Translations under genes and position numbers: made by a program
Notes under the pieces: generated by a model
Told to the model about the DNA's origin: nothing
The model's input: only the letters and a program-made list of their open reading frames with translations
Database searches by the model: none
From: JAXDLK01 sp034666665
GTDB lineage: Bacteria; Desulfobacterota; Binatia; JACPRU01
Assembly (NCBI GenBank): GCA_034666665.1
Contig: JAXDLK010000013.1
Coordinates: 1-10,445, forward strand
Reading direction: 5' to 3'
Length of the DNA stretch: 10,445 bases
Part shown: piece after piece, positions 1 to 7,944 of the stretch
How the letters are laid out: every line of letters begins with the position of its first letter
Position numbering within the stretch: the stretch's first letter is position 1

Positions 1-77
1 CGAAAGCCGCGGTCGGCGAGCCGGACGGCCGCCGTCAGCCCGGCGACGCCCGCACCGACGACGACGACGTCGCTCAT
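1..77 (-). CDS. hpnE: HpnE, hydroxysqualene dehydroxylase (N-terminal fragment, runs off the window)
   Basis: Only the first 25 codons are present. The ATG at 77 overlaps the hpnD stop as ATGA. The visible residues hold a beta strand followed by a dinucleotide-binding loop (VVVVGAGVAGL, residues 4-14) and a helix. This is the FAD-binding Rossmann start of flavin amine oxidase/phytoene desaturase-like proteins. In known hopanoid clusters the FAD enzyme after hpnC and hpnD is HpnE, which reductively removes the hydroxyl of hydroxysqualene to give squalene. The FAD fold is seen directly; the HpnE identity is inferred from its position. A carotenoid desaturase-like enzyme is the alternative. The catalytic part lies outside the window. 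Confidence 0.8.
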   Translation of the reverse strand, partial: MSDVVVVGAGVAGLTAAVRLADRGF

Positions 78-931
78 GCGCGGAAGAGCGCCTCGGCCCA
101 GAAGGCGGCGGCGAGCCACGCCTTTCGCCGCCGCGGCACGCCCAGGCGGCGCCCGAAGACGTCGTAGTCCTCGGCGACGATCCGATCGAGCACCTCCTCG
201 TACGTCCGCCGCATGAGCTCGGCGGAGCGCAATCTCGGTACGTCGACCGGCGCCAGCACCGCCTCGGCGCCCCGGTAGTAGCTCCGCGCCCGCTCGCACT
301 CGAACTCCATGAGGGAGCGGAAGCGGCGGTTGTAGATGCCGAGGAAGAGGTCCCCCGCCGGGTAGTCGAAGCGCGCGAGATCCTCCTCCGGCAGGTAGAC
401 GCGGCCGCGCGCCGCATCTTCGGAGACGTCGCGCAGGATGTTCGTGAGCTGGAGCGCGATGCCGAGCCGCACCGCGTACTCGCGCGTGAGTGGGCTCCGG
501 TAGCCGAAGATCTCGATCGCCGCCAGGCCGACTGCCGACGCCACCCGGCGGCAGTAGACCTCGAGCTCCGCGAACGTCTCGTAGCGCGCGCGGGTGAGGT
601 CCATCTCGACGCCCTCGAGAATCGCGCCGAGCGCGGCGCGCGGGATCGGAAAGCGCTCGAGCGAAGCGGCGATCGCGCTGGTGATCGGATGCGTCGGCGC
701 GCCGCGGTAGCAGCGCTCGAGCTCCTCCCTCCAGCCGGCGATCGCCCGCGGCGCATCGCACGGATCGGCATCGTCGACGGCATCGTCGACGGCGCGGCAA
801 AAGGCGTAGACCGCATAGAGGGCGTCACGCCGTGCCGCGGGGAGCAAGCGGAAGGCGCTGTAGAAGCTGGTCGCGCTCCGGCGGGTGAGATCCCGGCAAT
901 AGCGGAAGTCGTTCTCGATCGAGACGTTCAT
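74..931 (-). CDS. hpnD: HpnD, presqualene diphosphate synthase
   Basis: A 285-residue trans-isoprenyl diphosphate synthase of the squalene/phytoene synthase family. It condenses two farnesyl diphosphates to presqualene diphosphate, the first committed step to squalene in the HpnCDE route. Both aspartate-rich Mg-binding motifs are intact: DDAVDD at residues 49-54 and QLTNILRDVSEDAARGR at 161-177. Length is normal for the family. It follows hpnC after a 33-bp gap, the only real space inside the operon, and its stop overlaps the hpnE start by 4 bp. No strong Shine-Dalgarno is seen before the ATG. On sequence alone phytoene synthase would be possible. The neighbours shc, hpnC and hpnE make HpnD much more likely. 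Confidence 0.93.
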   Translation of the reverse strand: MNVSIENDFRYCRDLTRRSATSFYSAFRLLPAARRDALYAVYAFCRAVDDAVDDADPCDAPRAIAGWREELERCYRGAPTHPITSAIAASLERFPIPRAALGAILEGVEMDLTRARYETFAELEVYCRRVASAVGLAAIEIFGYRSPLTREYAVRLGIALQLTNILRDVSEDAARGRVYLPEEDLARFDYPAGDLFLGIYNRRFRSLMEFECERARSYYRGAEAVLAPVDVPRLRSAELMRRTYEEVLDRIVAEDYDVFGRRLGVPRRRKAWLAAAFWAEALFRA

Positions 932-964
932 CGGCGATCCATCAGAAGGCCCGAAGGCGAGCGC

Positions 965-1819
965 TCAGACCCCGACGAGCCCGAGGGCGAGCAGGCGGAG
1001 CTTGTCGGTGGGCGTCAGACGAGGGCGGCGGCGATAGGGGGCGTACCCTCCGGCCTCGATCCGGTCGAGGATGCGGAGACCGCCGCTCGCGAACATCCGC
1101 ACCTCGCGGGCAAGGCCGGGGCGGAGGCGGCTCGCGAGCGGCAGGCCCTCCTGAAAGAGGGAACGCGTGCGCTCGACCTCGAAGCGGACGAGGCCCCGCA
1201 TCCGCGGCGCATCCTCGCCCTGCTCGAGCGAGCGGCGAGAAACGCGGAAGCGCTCCAGGTCCTCGACCGGTACGTACAGGCGGCCGCGCGCGAGGTCGCG
1301 CGCGAGATCCTGCCAGAAGTTCGTCAGCTGGAGCGCCGTGCAGATGCGGTCGGACAGCCGCGCGAGCTCCTCGTCGCGAACGCCGAAGAGCGCGAGCACG
1401 ATCCGACCGACCGGGTTCGCGGAGCAGCGGCAGTAGCCGAGAAGGTCGTCGAACGTCGCGAACGGGCGGAACTCCGCGTCGTAGCGAAAAGCGGCGAGGA
1501 GGTCCCGCAACGGCTCGACCGGCAGCGCGCACTCCCGGATGGTCTCTCCGAGCGCCAGGAAAACGGGATGGGTCGCGGTGCCGCGCAGGCACTCCTCGAG
1601 GCGCCGCTCCCAGAGCGCGAGCCCGTCGAGCTTCGCGGCGACCGGCAGCTCCCCGTCGGCGAGATCGTCGGCGAGGCGCGCGTACGCGTACACGGCCGCG
1701 AGATGCCGGCGGCGCTCCCGCGGCAGGAACAGCGATCCGACGAAGAAGTTCTCGGGATGCGCGCGGGCGAGTCGCACGCAGTAGCGGAAGGCCAGATCGC
1801 GGTCGGCCGACGCGGACAT
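965..1819 (-). CDS. hpnC: HpnC, hydroxysqualene synthase
   Basis: A 284-residue squalene/phytoene synthase-family protein, distinct from its paralogue HpnD downstream. In this family HpnC converts presqualene diphosphate to hydroxysqualene. The first aspartate motif is DDLAD at residues 51-55. The second region reads LTNFWQDLARDLARGRLYVP (165-184); NFWQD is characteristic of HpnC, where HpnD has NILRD. The frame is open far upstream through shc, but homology begins only at MSASADRDLAFRYC. The ATG at 1819 lies 5 bp after the shc stop, with GGAG about 11 nt upstream, so this start was chosen. HpnC and HpnD side by side indicate the bacterial three-step squalene route rather than a single squalene synthase. 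Confidence 0.93.
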   Translation of the reverse strand: MSASADRDLAFRYCVRLARAHPENFFVGSLFLPRERRRHLAAVYAYARLADDLADGELPVAAKLDGLALWERRLEECLRGTATHPVFLALGETIRECALPVEPLRDLLAAFRYDAEFRPFATFDDLLGYCRCSANPVGRIVLALFGVRDEELARLSDRICTALQLTNFWQDLARDLARGRLYVPVEDLERFRVSRRSLEQGEDAPRMRGLVRFEVERTRSLFQEGLPLASRLRPGLAREVRMFASGGLRILDRIEAGGYAPYRRRPRLTPTDKLRLLALGLVGV

Positions 1820-1824
1820 CGGGC

Positions 1825-3795
1825 TCAGCTCCGCTCCGCCAGCCGGCGCTCGAACTGGCCGAGCGCCATCAGCGGGAAGTAATCGGAGTACATCCAGTAG
1901 CGGAGATAGAAGTGTCGCGGGAAGCCGGTGCCGGTGAACGCGGTCTCGTTCCAGTTGCCGACGGGGGCCTGGTGGCGAAGCAGCCACTCGATCCCGTTCG
2001 TCACTTCCGGGCCGAGCTCGTCGTCGCCGGCGAGGAGCCCGAGGATCGCCCACGCCGTCTGCGACGGCGTGCTGTCGCCGGAGCCGGCGAGCGACGGATC
2101 GTCGTACGAGCCGCAGTCCTCCCCCCAGCCGCCGTCCGGGTTCTGACACGACTTCAGCCACTCGACTCCGCGCCGGACCGTGGCGCTCCGTCGGTCCTCG
2201 CCGATCGCGCGCAGCCCCGCGAGCACCGACCAGGTGCCGTACACGTAGTTCACCCCCCAGCGTCCCCACCAGGCGCCGGAGGGCTCCTGCAGCCGGCGCA
2301 CGAACGCCAGGGCGCGCGCCACGCGGCGGTCGCTCGAGTCGAAGCGGAACGAGCCCATGAGCTCGAGGATCCGGCCGGTGACGTCCGCCGTCGGCGGATC
2401 GATCATCGCCTCCATGTCGGCGAAGGGGATGCGGTTCAGCAGGTCGAGCGTGTTGTCCGTGTCGAAGGCCGCCCAGCCGCCGTTCTTGGATTGCATGCCG
2501 AGCGTCCAGTCGAGCCCGCGCTTGATCGCGCGCGTCAGACGCTCGCCGTCGGGGTGGCGGATCCGGCGCAGCACCATCAGGATCACCGCACTGTCGTCGA
2601 CGTCGGGATACCAGTCGTTGGCGAACTCGAACGCCCAGCCACCCGGCTCCAGGTGCGGGTTCTTGATGCTCCAGTCGCCGGGCTCGAGGATCTGCTGATC
2701 GACCAGCCAGCTCGCCGCCCGCACCAACGACGGATGATCGGCGGGCAAGCCCGAATCGAGCAGCGCCTTGGCGGCGAGCGCGGTATCCCAGACCGGCGAC
2801 TCGCAGGGCTGGTAGACGAGGTTCCCGTCCGGGATCTCCATCAGGAAGGCGTCGACGGCTCCCACGCCGCGGACGATCGCCGGATGGTCCACGGCGAACC
2901 CCGCCGTCGCGAGCGCCATCGGGCCGTTGATCATCGGCGGCTGAATTCCGCCCCAGCCGCCGTTCGTGTCCTGGTGGCGGAGGATCCAATCGCAAGCGGC
3001 GCGGATCGCCGTGCCGCGAAACGGCTGCGGCACGCGAGACCACGCCTTGAGCGCGCGGTCGACGCCGAGGAACGCCGTATCGATCGACAGGAACGGGTGC
3101 GGCTTCGCGAAGCGCAGGCGGCCGGCGGCGCTCTGATCGCGGTAGAGCTCGGCGACGGTGAAGCCCGGCACGGTGATGCGCGGCTTCCGCGCCATCAACA
3201 CGAGCAGCGGCACCACGGTGCCCCGCGCCCAGCTCGACATCTCGTAGATGCTGAAGCCCATCCACGGCCGGACGAACATCAGCTCGGCCGGCAAGGTCGG
3301 CACCGCGCTCCACGGCACCTCGCCGAAGTACGCGAGGAAGATCTTCGTGAAGACTCCGGCGCGTTCGAGGCCGCCGCGCTCGCGGATGAAGCGCCGCGCC
3401 GCCTCGAGGACGGCGTCGTTCGGCGGGTAACCCGCCATCCGCATCGCCGCGTAGGCCTCGACGGTCGTGCTCAGGTGTCCGGGCCCGCCCTCGAACAAGG
3501 GCCAGCTTCCGTCCGCCTGCTGCGTGTCGCGCACGTACTCGAGGATCCTTCCCTCCTCGAGGGGCCGTTCCCGTCCGAGGAAGCGGTTGAAGAAGACGTA
3601 CTGCGCGCCCATCGTGACGTTCGCCTCGAGCGGCGCATGCCAGTAGCCCGCGGGATGCTGCGCGCGCAGGAAATAGTCGCGCGCGCGCTCGACCGCCCGC
3701 GTGACGCCGCGTGCGAGCTCGGACGATGCGCGCGAGGCGCGCGGCCGGAGCTCGATGACCTTCGCGCCCGCCGAGCTCTCAGCAGGCGATTGCAT
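1825..3795 (-). CDS. shc: Squalene-hopene cyclase
   Basis: A 656-residue class II triterpene cyclase that turns squalene into hopene/hopanol at the membrane surface. The protonating motif is DVDDSA at residues 398-403, aligned with the DVDDTA motif at D374-D377 of the Alicyclobacillus enzyme. Several QW-type repeats are visible: NGGWGG near 278, PGGWAF near 385, NGGWAAFDTDNT 438-449, GAWWGRWGVNYVYGTW 507-522, and DGGWGEDCGSYDDPSLAGSG 554-573 followed by STPSQTAW. The C-terminal GTGFPRHFYLRYWMY (622-636) keeps the aromatic residues of the active-site lid. Length is typical. The start overlaps the mvaK1 3' end by 17 bp and has the best ribosome site in the window. Farnesyl-derived squalene would come from hpnC, hpnD and hpnE just downstream. 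Confidence 0.97.
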   Translation of the reverse strand: MQSPAESSAGAKVIELRPRASRASSELARGVTRAVERARDYFLRAQHPAGYWHAPLEANVTMGAQYVFFNRFLGRERPLEEGRILEYVRDTQQADGSWPLFEGGPGHLSTTVEAYAAMRMAGYPPNDAVLEAARRFIRERGGLERAGVFTKIFLAYFGEVPWSAVPTLPAELMFVRPWMGFSIYEMSSWARGTVVPLLVLMARKPRITVPGFTVAELYRDQSAAGRLRFAKPHPFLSIDTAFLGVDRALKAWSRVPQPFRGTAIRAACDWILRHQDTNGGWGGIQPPMINGPMALATAGFAVDHPAIVRGVGAVDAFLMEIPDGNLVYQPCESPVWDTALAAKALLDSGLPADHPSLVRAASWLVDQQILEPGDWSIKNPHLEPGGWAFEFANDWYPDVDDSAVILMVLRRIRHPDGERLTRAIKRGLDWTLGMQSKNGGWAAFDTDNTLDLLNRIPFADMEAMIDPPTADVTGRILELMGSFRFDSSDRRVARALAFVRRLQEPSGAWWGRWGVNYVYGTWSVLAGLRAIGEDRRSATVRRGVEWLKSCQNPDGGWGEDCGSYDDPSLAGSGDSTPSQTAWAILGLLAGDDELGPEVTNGIEWLLRHQAPVGNWNETAFTGTGFPRHFYLRYWMYSDYFPLMALGQFERRLAERS

Positions 3796-4699
3796 CGCAC
3801 ACCTCCTCGGTTACGGGAGCATCGATGCGCGTGACGAAGGATTCGAACCCTTCCTCCTGGAGAGCGGCGGCGACCTCGGGGGCGTTCTCCGGCGCGAGCG
3901 CGATCGCCGCACCGCCTCCCCCCGCTCCCGTGAGCTTCGCGCCCAGCGCTCCCGCACGGCGTGCGACCGCGACCAGGCGCTCGAGCGTCGGCGTCGAAAC
4001 GCCGAGGCCGTTCAGCACGCCCTGCGCGCAGTCCATGAGATGCCCGAGCGTCTCGAAGTCTCCGGTGGCGAGCGCGCCGCGGCCGGCGTGAGAGAAGTTT
4101 CCCGCCAGCGCGAAGAGCTGCCGGTAGAGTCCGGGATGCGTCACGAAGCGCGCGCGCAGCCGGGCCACCGGTTCGGCGGTCGAGCGCTGCTCGCCCGAGA
4201 GGGCGACCACGAGGTCGAGCGGCGCCCCGACGGCGAGCGGGCGCACCGGCACCGCGGCGCCACGCTCGAACCAGATGACGGAGCCCGATGCCGACGTGGC
4301 GACGTCGATCCCCGACGAGGTGCCGTGGAAGACGTTCTCCACCTGCGTCGCGCGGGTGATGACGTCGGCCTCGTCGAGCTCCTCGCCGAAGGCGACCGCG
4401 CAGGCGCGAACCAGCGCGACGCTGAGCGCCGCCGAGCTTCCGAGGCCGCAGGCGATCGGGATCTCGGAATCGATCTCTGCCGTCCAATCACCGGCCGCCG
4501 CGCGAAACGGGCGGAGAGCCGCCTCGACGGCGGCGCGGAGCTGCGGATCCTCGAGCGGACCGTCGCCGGCGCGGCGTGGTCGCAGCGTCGCGTGGAGGTC
4601 GAGGTCGACGGCGGCGGCGATCGCCGGCTCGCCGTAGACGACGGTGTGCTCGCCGAGCAAGATCACCTTGGCCGACGCCGTCCCGCGCGCTCCGCTCAT
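3779..4699 (-). CDS. mvaK1: Mevalonate kinase
   Basis: A 306-residue GHMP kinase that phosphorylates mevalonate to 5-phosphomevalonate with ATP. The three family motifs are in order: KVILLGEHTVVYGEPA (residues 11-26), the ATP loop PIACGLGSSAALSVAL (81-96), and KLTGAGGGGAAIAL (255-268). The GTSSGIDVATS segment (126-136) carries the likely catalytic Asp132. The GEHxVVYG signature is typical of mevalonate kinase rather than phosphomevalonate kinase. The ATG at 4699 overlaps the mvaA stop as ATGA, and GAGGAG lies 6 nt upstream. The protein is near the short end of the family range. It is separated from mvaK2 by fni and mvaA, so the kinases do not form one block. Confidence 0.95.
   Translation of the reverse strand: MSGARGTASAKVILLGEHTVVYGEPAIAAAVDLDLHATLRPRRAGDGPLEDPQLRAAVEAALRPFRAAAGDWTAEIDSEIPIACGLGSSAALSVALVRACAVAFGEELDEADVITRATQVENVFHGTSSGIDVATSASGSVIWFERGAAVPVRPLAVGAPLDLVVALSGEQRSTAEPVARLRARFVTHPGLYRQLFALAGNFSHAGRGALATGDFETLGHLMDCAQGVLNGLGVSTPTLERLVAVARRAGALGAKLTGAGGGGAAIALAPENAPEVAAALQEEGFESFVTRIDAPVTEEVCDAIAC
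3801..3807 (-). promoter_or_regulatory. Strong ribosome binding site of shc
   Basis: AGGAGGT reads on the minus strand 5 nt before the shc ATG at 3795, inside the mvaK1 coding end. It is a full match to the anti-Shine-Dalgarno core. It fixes the shc start although that start overlaps the upstream gene by 17 bp. The other overlapping genes have only partial sites such as GAGGAG or GGAG, so shc is probably translated independently and well. Confidence 0.85.
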
Positions 4700-5877
4700 A
4701 ACGGGCTCCTCGCGGCTTCGGCTCCGTGCGCCGCCGTTCGCTGATGCAGCGCCATGTGCCCCCGCTGGATCCCCTCGGTGGCGAGAGCGCGCAGCGCTCC
4801 CAGGTTCTGTGCCAGGCCGACGGCCGCCATCACTCCGGCGAGCTCGCGCGCGGTCTCCACGCCGAGAAGCCGGAGCGCCAGACGCGCCCGCGGGTTCGCG
4901 TCGATCCGGCCGCCGACGGTGCCGACGGCGAGCGGCAGCTCGAGCTCGCCGCGGAGCGTCCCTGCTCGATACGTCCAGACCGCCAGCGGCCCGTAGGAGC
5001 CGTTCCGTGCCGCGAAGGCGTGAGCACCGGCTTCGATCGCCCGCCAGTCGTTCCCGGTCGCGATCGCGACGGCGTCGATGCCGTTCATCACGCCCTTGTT
5101 GTGGGTCGCGGCGCGGTGCGGGCTCGCCGCGGCGAAATCGGAGGCGCGGGCGATGCGGTCCGCGACCAGCTCACCCGGCATGCCGCACTGCGCGAGACAG
5201 TCGTCCGGAATCGCCACGCGCGCACGCGCGAGCCGCCGGTCGGAGAGGTTCGAGAGAATGCGCAGGTTGACGGTGCCCCCAGCGATCCGCACGACCTCGG
5301 GCGCGAGGTCCTCCATCAGCGTGTTGATCGCGTTCGCGCCCATGGCGTCGCCGACGTCGACCACGACGTGTACGGCCAGCCAGTCGTCGCCGAGCACCTC
5401 GACCTCGAGCTCGCGCGGGCCACCGCCGCGAGCGACCATCCGCGGCTGAAGGGCTCGCGCGGACGCGAGGATCGCCGCGCTCTCGGCGCGGAGGCGCGCC
5501 GCGGACGCCTCCGGATCCGCGAGCTCGATCAGCTGGAGTTGCCCGATCATCAGGGAGGGATCGGCGTCGGCCTCGATGCCGCCCGCGGTGCGCATCACGC
5601 GTGCCGCGTTCGACGCGGCGGCGACGACCGAAGGCTCCTCCGTCACCATCGGCACCAGCACGTCGCGGCCATTGACCAGGAAGTTCGCCGCGATCCCGAG
5701 AGGCAGGCCGAAGACCCCGATCGCGTTCTCGATCATGCTCTCGGCGGTGGTCGGGTCGAGCGCCTCGGGACAGGCGAGCAACCGTTGCTCGCGCTCGGAG
5801 AGCTGCGTGACCTGCGCGACCAGCGCGAGACGCTCGGAGAGCGACAGGCGGTGGAAGCCGGGGAGACGTGAATTCAT
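4696..5877 (-). CDS. mvaA: HMG-CoA reductase, class II, with short C-terminus
   Basis: A 393-residue class II HMG-CoA reductase (Pseudomonas mevalonii type) that reduces HMG-CoA to mevalonate. Motifs seen: ENAIGVFGLPLGIAANF (residues 50-66), PMVTEEPSVVAAASNAAR (76-93) with the catalytic Glu, DVGDAMGANAINT (174-186), NKGVMNGIDAVAIATGND (260-277) with Lys261 and Asp277, and GHMALH (373-378) with the likely catalytic His374. Only 19 residues follow His374, against about 47 in the 428-residue P. mevalonii enzyme, so the helical C-terminal flap is shortened or absent. This family is often annotated as degradative, but the neighbouring kinases, decarboxylase and isomerase make a biosynthetic role clear. 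ATGA overlaps link it to fni before it and mvaK1 after it. Confidence 0.95.
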   Translation of the reverse strand: MNSRLPGFHRLSLSERLALVAQVTQLSEREQRLLACPEALDPTTAESMIENAIGVFGLPLGIAANFLVNGRDVLVPMVTEEPSVVAAASNAARVMRTAGGIEADADPSLMIGQLQLIELADPEASAARLRAESAAILASARALQPRMVARGGGPRELEVEVLGDDWLAVHVVVDVGDAMGANAINTLMEDLAPEVVRIAGGTVNLRILSNLSDRRLARARVAIPDDCLAQCGMPGELVADRIARASDFAAASPHRAATHNKGVMNGIDAVAIATGNDWRAIEAGAHAFAARNGSYGPLAVWTYRAGTLRGELELPLAVGTVGGRIDANPRARLALRLLGVETARELAGVMAAVGLAQNLGALRALATEGIQRGHMALHQRTAAHGAEAARSPL

Positions 5878-6938
5878 GACCGTGTTCCCTTCTCGGTTTC
5901 GGCCCAGCGCGCGAGGCGGGGTCCGAGGACGACCGGACAGCGGCGGAGCCGCTCGACGTCGGGTGAGTTCGTCAGCACCAGCGCGACGCGCAGTCCCTCG
6001 ATCATGCCGCCGAGGAACTCGTCCGCAGCCTTCACGCCGCCGCGGCGATAGGCGCGGAAGACGGGAAGCGCGAAGCCGCAGATCTCCGCGCCGAGCGCGA
6101 GGGCCTTGGCCGCTTCCAGGGGATTGCGGATTCCACCGCTGGCGATGCGCGCGAGGCTCGTGTCGCGGAGCTGCAGGAGCGACGCCGCGGTGGGAATGCC
6201 CCAGTCGCGGAAGGTCTCGCCGAGCGCGCGACTGCGCTCGTCACCCCGGAGCTGCTCGACGCGCACCCAGGAGGTACCGCCGGCGCCGGAGACGTCGACC
6301 GCACGGACACCGATCTCCTCGAGCCGGCGACCGACGACCGCGGAGATGCCGCAGCCGGTCTCCTTGGCGATCAGCGGGATCGAGAGCTCGGCGACGAGGC
6401 GGCGAAGCCCCTCGATGCCGCCGGCGAAGCTCCGGTCGCCTTCGCGCTGCACGAGCTCCTGGGCCGGGTTCAGATGGACGCAGAGAGCATCGGCGCCGAT
6501 CGCCGCCACCATCGCCTCGATCTTCGCGGTCGCGAGCTTCGCCGCCTGGTTGAGACCGAGGTTGGCGAGCAGCAGCGTCGTCGGCGCCACGCCGCGCACG
6601 CGATACGTCTCCTCGAGCTCGGGCCGGCGGAGCATCGCTCGCTGGCTGCCGACGCCGAAGCCGATGCCGTGCTTCTCGGCCAGCGCCGCGAGGTCGCGAT
6701 TCACCGCGGCCGCCTCCGACGTGCCGCCGGTCATGCCCGTGATCAGGAACGGAGCGCGGAGCTGCTTGCCGAGGAATTCGACCGACGTGTCGACGCCGCC
6801 GAGGTCGAGCTCGGTGAGCGCGTCGTGGACGAGCTCGACCTCCTCGAAGAGCGTCGTCTTCGCGCGATGCTCGACGTCCCTGTCGGCGCAGAGGTCGAGG
6901 TGCGCGCGCTTGCGCTTCTCGATCGAGACCTCACGCAT
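5874..6938 (-). CDS. fni: Isopentenyl-diphosphate delta-isomerase, type 2 (FMN-dependent)
   Basis: A 354-residue TIM-barrel flavoenzyme that interconverts IPP and DMAPP using reduced FMN and Mg. Family motifs: RKRAHLD (residues 9-15), TGMTGGTSE (67-75), GIGFGVGSQR (91-100), HLNPAQE (155-161) with the catalytic Gln160 and metal-binding Glu161, KETGCGIS (192-199), DVSGAGGTSW (215-224), and the FMN phosphate loop GGIRNPLEAAKALALGA (268-284). The frame is open further upstream, but conserved sequence begins at MREVSIEKRKRAHLD. The ATG at 6938 has GGAG 7 nt upstream and overlaps the mvaK2 stop by 8 bp. An isomerase is required in mevalonate-pathway organisms because the pathway yields only IPP. 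Confidence 0.96.
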   Translation of the reverse strand: MREVSIEKRKRAHLDLCADRDVEHRAKTTLFEEVELVHDALTELDLGGVDTSVEFLGKQLRAPFLITGMTGGTSEAAAVNRDLAALAEKHGIGFGVGSQRAMLRRPELEETYRVRGVAPTTLLLANLGLNQAAKLATAKIEAMVAAIGADALCVHLNPAQELVQREGDRSFAGGIEGLRRLVAELSIPLIAKETGCGISAVVGRRLEEIGVRAVDVSGAGGTSWVRVEQLRGDERSRALGETFRDWGIPTAASLLQLRDTSLARIASGGIRNPLEAAKALALGAEICGFALPVFRAYRRGGVKAADEFLGGMIEGLRVALVLTNSPDVERLRRCPVVLGPRLARWAETEKGTRS

Positions 6939-7944
6939 CGGCGGGCTCCAGGCGAACGCCTCCGAGGTCGACCTGCGCGTCGAGAACGCGCGCATCGAGA
7001 CCGTGCCAGCGGCGCTCGGTGTCGACGAGGCGCTCACGCTCGAAGGCGACGGCGATCGCGCAATCGCCGCCGACCGCTCCCGAGCTCTTCGCGCCCGCGC
7101 CCGCCGCTCGCGCCGCGGAGACCAGCGCGTCGATCTCGGCGATGCCGGATGCGTGCGTCCCGCGGGCAAGCTCCGCGAGGGCGTGCCCGTAGGCCGACAC
7201 CGCCGCGACCACGCCGTCGCGATCGTCCTCCGCGAGGGCGCGCCAGAAACGCTCGAGGATCGTGTGCAGAGATTCCACGACGCCCCGCCCCGCCGGCGTG
7301 CGCACGAACTCCGCGAACGCGTCGAGCGCGGTCGCGGTATCGGAGGAGACGCCGCTCCACGCGGCGGTGATGCCGAGCTCGGCAGGAACGCGCACCGGCT
7401 CGACCGCGCTCGCGCCGCGCATCGATGCGATCCATCCGCCGTGGACGCTGGCGGCGACGTCGGCGCCGCTCCCACGGCCACCCTGGTGCGCGCGCTGCAC
7501 GTCGGCACCGATCGTGACCAACCGCTCCCGCACCGTGCTCGAGCCGAGGTCGGCACCCGTCGCCGCGGCGACCGCGCCCAGAACCGCGACCACGGCCGCG
7601 CTGCTGCCGCCCAGACCCGACTTCGTCCGCAGCCATGGATGCGTCGCGTAGACGCGAAGGCGGAGCGGCGAGCGGCACCCGAGCTCCCGCGCGCCGACCT
7701 GGATCGCGGCCGCCAGCAGCCGGGCGGCGCCCGAGCCGTTCGCCGACGCCACGAGCTCCCCCGGGGTTCCCGCTCGGAGCTCGACGCCGAGATCCGGTGC
7801 GACCAGCCGCCACACACCCTCCTCCTCCGCGTCACAACGGATCCCGGCGTCCAGCGCCGCGACGAGAGCCCGTCCGCCGTCGAGCACCGCGTACTCGCCG
7901 ACGACGAACAGCTTCCCGGGTGCGAAGATTCGGAGGCCCCTCAT
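6931..7944 (-). CDS. mvaK2: Phosphomevalonate kinase
   Basis: A 337-residue GHMP kinase that converts 5-phosphomevalonate to 5-diphosphomevalonate. Motifs: APGKLFVVGEYAVLDGG (residues 8-24), where GEYAVL is typical of phosphomevalonate kinase; KSGLGGSSAAVVAVLGA (108-124), the ATP loop; HQGGRGSGADVAASVHGGW (153-171); and KSSGAVGGDCAIAVAF (286-301). The ATG at 7944 overlaps the mvaD stop as ATGA. Another in-frame ATG four codons upstream (7956) is possible, and neither has a clear Shine-Dalgarno. With mvaD and mvaK1 it gives the classical (eukaryote-like) mevalonate route, not the archaeal phosphomevalonate decarboxylase variants. Confidence 0.92.
   Translation of the reverse strand: MRGLRIFAPGKLFVVGEYAVLDGGRALVAALDAGIRCDAEEEGVWRLVAPDLGVELRAGTPGELVASANGSGAARLLAAAIQVGARELGCRSPLRLRVYATHPWLRTKSGLGGSSAAVVAVLGAVAAATGADLGSSTVRERLVTIGADVQRAHQGGRGSGADVAASVHGGWIASMRGASAVEPVRVPAELGITAAWSGVSSDTATALDAFAEFVRTPAGRGVVESLHTILERFWRALAEDDRDGVVAAVSAYGHALAELARGTHASGIAEIDALVSAARAAGAGAKSSGAVGGDCAIAVAFERERLVDTERRWHGLDARVLDAQVDLGGVRLEPADA

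Noticed and set aside
74..931. Phytoene synthase (carotenoid pathway) for the hpnD product
   Set aside because: The family cannot be separated with certainty by motif alone, but the pairing with hpnC, the cyclase upstream and the FAD enzyme downstream fit the squalene route.
965..3313. A very long minus-strand frame (782 codons) spanning the hpnC region and most of shc in another frame
   Set aside because: Only the last 284 codons (hpnC) show family motifs. The rest is Arg/Ala/Pro-rich sequence out of frame with shc, a usual effect of high GC. No hpnC fusion is claimed.
1912..3834. A 640-codon plus-strand open frame opposite shc, and others such as 689-1882 and 6106-8133
   Set aside because: Their products are Arg-rich and low in complexity, and match no family I recognise. 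They lie opposite genes with intact motifs, so they are GC-driven antisense frames.
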